Of a DNA stretch of 64,000 nt, positions 57,479-64,000 are shown one piece after another. Under the pieces are notes generated by a model. It ran no database searches. It saw only the letters and a program-made list of their open reading frames with translations, and was not told where the DNA came from. Origin of the DNA: Oryzias latipes (lineage: Eukaryota; Chordata; Actinopteri; Beloniformes; Adrianichthyidae); the NCBI RefSeq assembly GCF_002234675.1, contig NC_019881.2:17548494-17612493 (forward strand). Direction: 5' to 3'. The first letter of the stretch is position 1; each line of letters begins with the position of its first letter. The position numbers were made by a program, and so were the translations under genes.

Positions 57479-58671
57479 CTACTGGTCTCTATGGTAACGC
57501 ATCTGCAGCGACATCAAGGTGTTGTAACTAAACTGATAGGTGAGTTTCTTCTTTACTTTAAATATTTCTCCTGACCGGGCATAGTTCCTGAGCGCCCGTG
57601 ACATTTTCTGGTAAGTCATGGGTCTCTTGTTCCCCTTCTTCTGCCCCCACAGCGCTGCCACCTGGTCCTTATTCCTGGAGGAAAAGCGGAAAACGCCGGT
57701 GGCCGCCGGCACCCAGGACAAACAGTGAGCCATGCTCGGGTCCTCCAGCATCTCAAACAGGAAGTGAAAGAGTCGCACTTTTCTACCTGCAGCCGTAGGA
57801 AAAACAGTAAATAGTTAGGAAATGATTCGCTGAAGATTCAAAGTGTATACAGGTTGCAGGCCATGCCAAACCAGTAACTGCTGGTTACAGTAAATCTTTT
57901 CCACAACTGCAACATTTCCCTGAAAATCTCTCGAGATGGCATGGAGGAGATTAAAGTTTGTAAACACTGCAGTTATCTGATAGATATGTAAAATCAGCCA
58001 TTGACTTAAGCCGAGCACAGCTCTATTGTCTTTTGACGGTAAAGGGAAGGTCTCTTATTTACTCTTGCGGTATTGTTTCCCCAGGCTAATAGCAGCTGTG
58101 GCAATAACTGTATCTAATAACTAGAAAAGCAGAACTCACCACTCCCTGTTGCTGTGGCTTTGTGTTTTGCTGATTGTCTTGTTGATACAAAGTTTGGCAC
58201 TGACCCACGCTCAGGCACTGATGCTGTCGTACTTTGGTGAAAGGCCGGTCGAGTGTCGTGTGCCAGGAAAGGTTGAGGGGCAGGTCTGATGCTCTTTGAT
58301 GACATTATTTTACTTTTCAGTAACGGAACATCATCAGCAGAGTAACAAACAATGCAAAGATCAGTTTGAAGTCATTCTTATGCTTACAGAATGTTCTGTC
58401 CACGGTTGATTGTATGTTTCATTTGCAGGATCACCTGTAGTCCAGGACATCTTGTCTACTAAAAAAAAAGAGGAAATAATCAAAAAAGAAAAAACGTGAA
58501 AAATTAAATACTCTTTGGTCTTACCATTTTCTGAAGTAGTTTGTCTATAATATTCCTCCAGAAACTCTAATATCACCTCCAAATCAGACTGAGCATCCTA
58601 AAAGAAAAAAAGATCAACTTTAAAAGACATTTTATGGCATCTAAACGATCTCTGTCTGTTTTTTTTACCAT
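57479..58671 (-). CDS. ETS transcription factor of the PU.1/Spi group, tandem neighbour of spic
   Basis: A DNA-binding ETS protein expected to act in the nucleus on GGAA sites. Exons: 58669-58671 (only the ATG), 58525-58597, 58388-58458, 58140-58293, 57479-57786. They total 609 nt, 202 aa. The ETS domain (about residues 102-190) is in the last exon: GRKVRLFHFLFEMLEDPSM, WVPAATGVFRFSS, WGQKKGNKRPMTYQKMSRAL with both recognition-helix arginines, and KVKKKLTYQFS. KGN before MTYQKM marks the Spi group. The N-terminus has a predicted helix (SDLEVILEFLEEYY), then a Pro/Ser/Thr-rich link. The exon plan, including an ATG ending exon 1 in phase 0, parallels spic, so tandem duplication is likely. The protein is short for the group. 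The acceptor at 58294 (tcatcaaag) is weak. It was chosen because it restores phase 0. The open frame continues upstream (DVPLLKSKIMSSKS), so another acceptor or an internal start at 58305 is possible. Candidates are spi2 or a Spi-D-like gene. I cannot choose. Confidence 0.82.
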
Positions 58672-58754
58672 AACCGCTGAGGATCTCCTTCAGTCCAGCC
58701 GTTGTAGTTAGGGAGAATTTCAACGAACTTCTGAACACTCAGGTCCTTGGAGAC

Positions 58755-58762
58755 TTATTATA
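58755..58762 (-). promoter_or_regulatory. TATA-like box for the small Spi gene
   Basis: The coding strand reads ggatataataag about 85 nt upstream of the ATG. A start site about 30 nt downstream would give a 5' UTR of roughly 55 nt. An in-frame TGA lies just upstream of the ATG, which supports that start. Confidence 0.4.
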
Positions 58763-59700
58763 TCCCCTATGGGAGTGGGCTCTATTCAAAACGTTTTCTC
58801 TACCCCGGGTTGACAAAAACAATGACCACCCATCCTACAAAGCCCCACCATCCTCACCAGACAACCGAGCACTGACCACATCCTCCCCGCTGAAGCAGAT
58901 AAGACTTGGTCTCGAGGTTTCCCTCCCCACGCTGCTCTCTTTTCAGGAAAAAACCCTCTCGCTGGCATGTTTTTCCTCTCAGGATGTGTCTAAATTTTAG
59001 AATTTGCATGCCTGTTGCAATAATTCACTTTATTGGAGACACTGCCAAATACTTTGAAGGTAATTTTTCTTTTCTCTCTCTCTCTCTTTCTTTTCAATAA
59101 CTTCAGAAGGTCACAAAAGAGTTGTATTATATTCAAACAATGTAAGAAACATACCAAACTCCATAGCATACAAACTTTATTTATAAAAAGAATAGCATTA
59201 ACATATTTAAACTTTTAAATATTTATTATATATTAAACCATAAGAGACTAAGCAACACAGATAAATCATGCCAGTATTTATTTCCAGATTTTACTTTTTA
59301 GTAAAAGTTTTTAGTTTATATCTAAAGTAGCAAGTAAAAATTAACATTTTTAGATAGATCTAGCAAACAGAAAATCCAAATGATCTTTTTGTGTATTTAT
59401 ATTAATTTACACAATCTATCAAACAATTTACAGTAAATCTGTGTTTAAACCTCTTGTAATTAGTTTTTTTCTGTACACCTTACAATGCATTTGAATAAAA
59501 TAGTTTAAACGATAATCTACAGTGTTTGCGTTATAAACTGTGACTAAACCTACAGATAGAAAACAATCTGTTGTACTGAGTTCATGATACTGCATAAAAG
59601 TAAGGAAAGCATTTACTTTAAAAGAAAATCTTATAGGAAAAACATGTTAAAAAAATGCTTAAATCATATTTTAAGTTTAAAAAAAGAAAGATGTTATTTT
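58763..59700. other. Gap between the two Spi genes
   Basis: About 0.9 kb, AT-rich, with a short TC run near 59071-59090. It must contain the small Spi gene's proximal promoter and the spic 3' end. No further exon was seen. Confidence 0.5.
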
Positions 59701-59702
59701 AC

Positions 59703-59708
59703 TTTATT
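59703..59708 (-). terminator. Poly(A) signal candidate for spic
   Basis: AATAAA on the minus strand about 290 nt after the spic stop codon. It is the first such hexamer found downstream. Confidence 0.35.
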
Positions 59709-60000
59709 TCCAGTAGAAAAAAAAACTTAAATTGGTGAAACTAACTGATCCACCACTTAAACAGACAGCTAGAAAGAAAAAGTAAACTGTTTTGAAATTT
59801 TAATGTAATAGAAAAACATTCAATTATAAAAGTGGTTACAGTCATAGAAATGTACAAAATATTTACAAAAACTGCTGAAACAAGTGCAGTCCTTACTGAT
59901 TTTGTTTTTGTTTGTTTTTTTGCAGGTGAATCTGCAGTCTGATTTTTCAACACACAAGCCCTAAAGTTTGCAGGTCGAACAAAATCCTCTGAACGGCAGC

Positions 60001-61200
60001 CTAGAGTTTGGCTGACGTGTGTGATGTGAAGCTTGTCGCCAGGTCATAGTCTTCCTGGAGCTGATAGTGTCCGTACCAGCCGGGCCAGTCTGTGCCCGCA
60101 GAACCACAGTAGCCCTGCTCAGCCGGGTTTTGCTGCTGGGTTTGGACCTGTGGTGCTGGGTGGCAGGGCAGGTGCATGGGTGCCTGTGCAGAGCCCAGCT
60201 TGTGCAGGATTTCGGCGTTGAACTGATAGGTGAGCTTACGGCGCACTTTGACTATCTCTCCTGTGCGGCTGTAGTTTCTTAAAGCTCTTGCCATTTTCTG
60301 GTAAGTCATGGTCTTACGGTTGCCCTTGCGCTGTCCCCAGCACTCAGCCAGCTTCTCCTTATTTTTGGAGACAAAGTGGAAAGTGCCACTGCCGCTGTCC
60401 GTCCACTGGATTGAGTCGCCCATGCTGGGGTCATTTAGGGCTTCATGGAGGTATTCATAAAGTCTGAGCTTTTTACGACCTAAAAGCAAGAAGAGAAGTT
60501 GGATTTAGTTATGGCTGTAAAACATAATGATGGAGTTTTCTTTTCAATCCAAATACAATCACCTTTACTGCTTCTCTGTGGTGGTAAGATGGAGTAAAAA
60601 TGTGGGGTTTCGTTCTTCACTGAGTGGCTCGATGGGACATCCGTCATCGCCTGACTCCAAGACTGCTGCTGAAAGAATTACAAATCCAAATTTAACTCTC
60701 CGCCATCGCTACAAGCCGGACTTTCCATCCTATATATTCCTTATGGTACTTACAGTTGCGTCACTCCAGTCAAACACTGGAGCCGGGACGTCCGATGGGT
60801 GTGTGAAGAGACAGCGGATCTGACACGGCAGAGACGACTGCTGTAAACTCAGATGCTCGTAATATGTGTAATCTAGCAGAAAAAAAATGAAACTAGGTTC
60901 AACATTATTCAGTTTCCAATATAAAATATGTATGAAAGAAAGTAAATGCAAACTCTACCTGAATCATAGTATGAACTGTGCGAATGCTGTTGAAGCACAT
61001 CGATTGCGTCCTGAAAGTGCTGGTTGATGTCGTGGTCTAAAGACATCTGACAGCGCAGAAAAAAAGCCAAAACATTAAAAACCTGCAACATTTTCCTTAA
61101 TGTGACCAAATGTTCTGTATTAAGGCATTTTGTATACAAGCGCATCATTGTTACAACTCACCATCTTGTATGACTGAGTGTTTCCCTCAGCTGAGGACAT
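60001..61200 (-). CDS. spic: Transcription factor Spi-C
   Basis: An ETS-family regulator. In mammals Spi-C controls red-pulp macrophages and B-lineage genes. Exons: 61162-61200, 60959-61046, 60754-60872, 60563-60668, 60001-60479. They total 831 nt, 276 aa, against about 248 in human. The ETS domain (about residues 119-205) matches Spi-C better than PU.1: [65 protein letters not shown]. The N-terminal part ([16 protein letters not shown]; a tyrosine-rich YTYYEHL) resembles the mammalian N-terminus. After the ETS domain comes a Gln/Pro-rich tail of about 70 residues, longer than in mammals. The exon 4 acceptor is followed by CAGCAG, a tandem NAG site. It lies upstream of mybpc1 in the same orientation, as in mammals. 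Confidence 0.92.
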
Positions 61201-61257
61201 TTCTAGTCCTAATATGTGAACCCCACTGCACTGACACAGGTACGCCGTGTGCACAGG

Positions 61258-61267
61258 TATTTATACA
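61258..61267 (-). promoter_or_regulatory. spic: TATA box candidate for spic
   Basis: The coding strand reads gtataaatac, a near-ideal TATA box, 58 nt upstream of the ATG at 61198-61200. Transcription would start near 61230 with a very short leader. Confidence 0.55.
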
Positions 61268-63089
61268 TGGCCCAGCACCAAGACCTGTGAACAGGTGTTG
61301 GAGGTGCTCAAATATAATTTAGGCAAAGAGGACGGTCCATTTAAATGTGTTTACATCAAATACTTCTTCTTTTTTGGAAGCTGGGAGCTGACCATCTCTC
61401 TCTCTCTTGCTGTGAAGATACCAATCTACCAACAACAAAAGCTTTTTTCAAACTTGTTGAAGCTTGGAGTGCCACTGATTCTAGACCTGACCAAAGTATT
61501 TGCATACTGGGCACAAGTTTTATATCTAAACACATCTTCAGAGAGATCAGGCTTGTGCACATATATGCATCCGTGAAAAAGGAAAATGCTCTAGATCTCC
61601 AGTAAATACTGCACAGTAGAAAATTTACATGACAAACAAATGTATTTTTTTTTGTTTTTGCATCAAAAATGAATTGATGTCGTTTTCAGTTTCAAATGTA
61701 AACTTTTATTTTGAAATCCTGCAGAAAAGTTCATAAAAACAGAAAAATGCTATTAACTTTTTACTGTCCCTAGTAGAAAAAGTCAAAATGTTCGTCTTAA
61801 CGCAACATTTTTCTCTTATATCAGCAAGCTTCAAAACTTTTATTTTGAAATCCTGCAAAAAATGTCCTGAAAACAGAAAAATGCAAATCATTTTTATTGC
61901 CCTTGCTTCTTATAGCAAAAGTTTTCCGTCTTATATCAACAATCTTCAATATAAAAGTTGTGACTATTTAGACCCAAATGTTGCAAACACCGCCTCATAT
62001 AAGCAGGATTGTAAAGGTTAATAGTTAATTCTGAGCAGGCTACTGTTAAAGTCAGCACGTGTGCCTCTTTCCCCACAAAGCCAGCCCTCATGTTTAAATA
62101 AGCTTCAGTTTTTTGAGAAGTTATTTATCTCAAGGGCACAGTTTTAAATATCAACTGACTCGTTCCCACAGTTCCCCTTTCAGCTCATTACAGGTGTGAG
62201 TGCATGCAGTGTCAGGCTGGAAACATCCATTGAAACAATAAAATGGAAATGCACAGATTATGGAATGAACACATATTACATAATCTGCTTCCCCTTTGGA
62301 CTTCGTTGATGTGGGATTTATCAATCCCATGTGGGGTTCTCACTTTTTTGGCTGTAAAATAAAACCATATGTTAAATATTTAACAACTTTATATGACAAA
62401 CTTCTGGCGTGATTATCTGTCCTTCATGTATAATTATTCTACTCTGGAATTCTTTATTATTGCTTGAATGCTTATAAATGAGGATTTTGTGTTTTTCCCT
62501 GTTAGAATTTGTAAAATATTTGTAAAAAATACGTTAAAAAAAAGCACCTTGCTGCAGGAAATTACCATTGTGTTTGTGGTGTCTGCAAGCATGCAAACAT
62601 ACAAGGGAGTGCATGTGTTTCCTGCCTGTGCTGCAAACTGATAAAAGCTCAGAACCACAAACCTTGTCTCCTCTCCCGCTCCTTCGCTCCCTGTTTCCAT
62701 TCGGGGTGAAGCTTCATAAATTAGAGGCCTCAGGCTGTCAGCAGCAGCAAAGCCTGAAGGCTGCGAACTGCCTTTGTGTTGCATTTGTTCTGCCCTGGAG
62801 ATGATGGCCGGTGGTTGTCCGTCATGTGTGAACAAACGAAATGATCTGTGTGTGTTTTAGAGTTTGATCATCTGAGATACTGCACATGTCTGTGTGGGAA
62901 CAGCCTAAGAAACTTAGAGAGCAGATCTACAGATCCCAACAGCTGATGCAAAGAGTCTAAAAAACCTATTTCATGCTAGCAAAGGTGATGACGTTCTTCC
63001 TAAAACTATTCAAGAGCTTCAATGTTAACATAACCTTTTTATCATGGTGAGCAATTATTCCACTCTAATCTAATCTGGGCCATTTAGTT
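61268..63089. other. Upstream region of spic
   Basis: No gene recognised. Contains the tandem duplication at 61703-61955 and a moderately GC-rich patch at 62620-62830 with no clear feature. Confidence 0.5.
61703..61955. repeat. Imperfect tandem duplication, unit about 134 bp
   Basis: Both units begin cttttattttgaaatcctgc, continue with aaaacagaaaaatgc and end with tcttatatca. The second unit starts at 61837 and is slightly shorter. Located 0.5 kb upstream of spic. Confidence 0.7.
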
Positions 63090-64000
63090 TTCTTCTCTAG
63101 TCTTTTCCTGTTGTTGTTTTTTATGACCTCTGTTCTGCTCTCTGTTTGTTTTTTTGTTCTGTTTGGCTTTTTTTCTGTTCTGTTGTATACGGTTCTTATT
63201 CTGTTGTTCTAGGATTTTCTATCCTTTGCTTTCCGTTCTCCATCCTGTTCTCTCCTTTCTGATACTTTTGTCTGTTGCCGTCTTTGTTCCATTCTCTGTT
63301 CTTTACTGTTCTTTTCTCTGACCTGTTCTCTTTTCCTTTTTTCTGTCTTCTTTATTCCCTGTTCTGTTCTTCATTCTATTCTCTGTTCTGTGGAATATTT
63401 TCCTCTCTGTTCTCAGTTCTCTGGTCTCTGTTCTATTTTGTTCTGTCTTATGGTCTGTGTTCTGTTCTGACCTGTGTTTGCTATTATATATTCCTTATTA
63501 TGTTCTCCGTTCTGTTTGGTATTTTGTTCTGTTTTGTTCTCCGGTTTGCTGTCTGTTTTCTTTTTGATTTTATTTTGTTTTCTGCGTTGTTTATAATTCA
63601 GTTTTTGGGTTCAGTTTTTTGTTCTTTCTTCTATGGCATTTGGTTCTTTTTTCTTTTTTGCTTTGTGTTTGGTTCTGTTCTTTGTCCTTTTTCTATGTCA
63701 TTTCTTCTGTTCTATTTTGTTTCCATTTATTTCTATTCTACTGTGTTTTTTATTCTATTGTGCTCTCTGTTCTATCCCATGTTCTAATGTCATACATTCT
63801 GTGTTCTGCTTTCTTTTTGCTTTGTTCTATTCTTTTTTTCTGTTCTGTTATTTGCTTTGTTCTGTTCTCTTGTGTCTCTTGTTCTATTCAGGCTCTGTTC
63901 TGTTCTATGTTCTCATGTATTATATTCCATGTTGTTGTATTTTGGCTTTGGGTCTTTTCTTTTTGTTCAGTTCTGTAAATTGTTTTGTTTTCTGTTCTGT
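63090..64000 (+). repeat. Low-complexity TTCTG-rich tract
   Basis: Endless variants of tgttct, ctctgttct and ttctattct run to the window's right edge. A 170-codon open frame inside it (63275-63787) is only Phe, Leu, Ser and Cys from the skewed composition and should not be taken as a gene. Confidence 0.8.

Noticed and set aside
63275..63787. 170-codon open frame rich in Phe, Leu and Ser
   Set aside because: It comes entirely from the TTCTG low-complexity tract. It has no domain pattern and no splice or promoter context.

Overview
The window is a stretch of teleost fish nuclear DNA. The evidence is vertebrate split genes with small introns, an AT-rich intergenic background, and Tc1, hAT, TTAA-targeting and tRNA-SINE repeats of the kinds seen in ray-finned fish. 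The genes match human 12q23 in content, order and relative orientation (SPIC, MYBPC1, CHPT1, then GNPTAB facing them). A percomorph or medaka-like fish seems likely from the repeats, but I cannot fix the species.

Layout. 1-8869 (+): the 3' three quarters of gnptab, which encodes the alpha/beta precursor of GlcNAc-1-phosphotransferase. 12787-19709 (-): complete chpt1, cholinephosphotransferase, in 8 coding exons. 21257-53537 (-): complete mybpc1, slow-type myosin-binding protein C, in 32 coding exons that sum to 3852 nt in one frame. 57479-58671 (-): a small five-exon ETS gene of the PU.1/Spi group. 60001-61200 (-): a second five-exon ETS gene that reads as spic. I joined exons by hand from GT-AG (once GC-AG) sites and phase. 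All four complete genes give totals divisible by three.

The genes do not form a pathway. gnptab makes the mannose-6-phosphate tag for lysosomal enzymes in the Golgi, chpt1 makes phosphatidylcholine, mybpc1 is a sarcomere protein, and the Spi genes are blood-cell type transcription factors. What links them is old vertebrate synteny.

The most unusual content is in introns and gaps. A transposon-like family (seven copies, both orientations, ends TTAAAGACCCAC) carries the start of a short protein in four copies. One copy is split by a 1.6 kb TA-flanked element with a CpG-rich core. A second nest, at 37.2-37.8 kb, holds a TTAA MITE and a dead Tc1 transposase piece inside another TTAA element. Two hAT-like elements with target duplications, several foldback repeats, a tRNA-derived SINE and a 0.9 kb TTCTG-rich tract complete the picture. 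No rRNA or functional tRNA genes, CRISPR arrays or viral genes were recognised.
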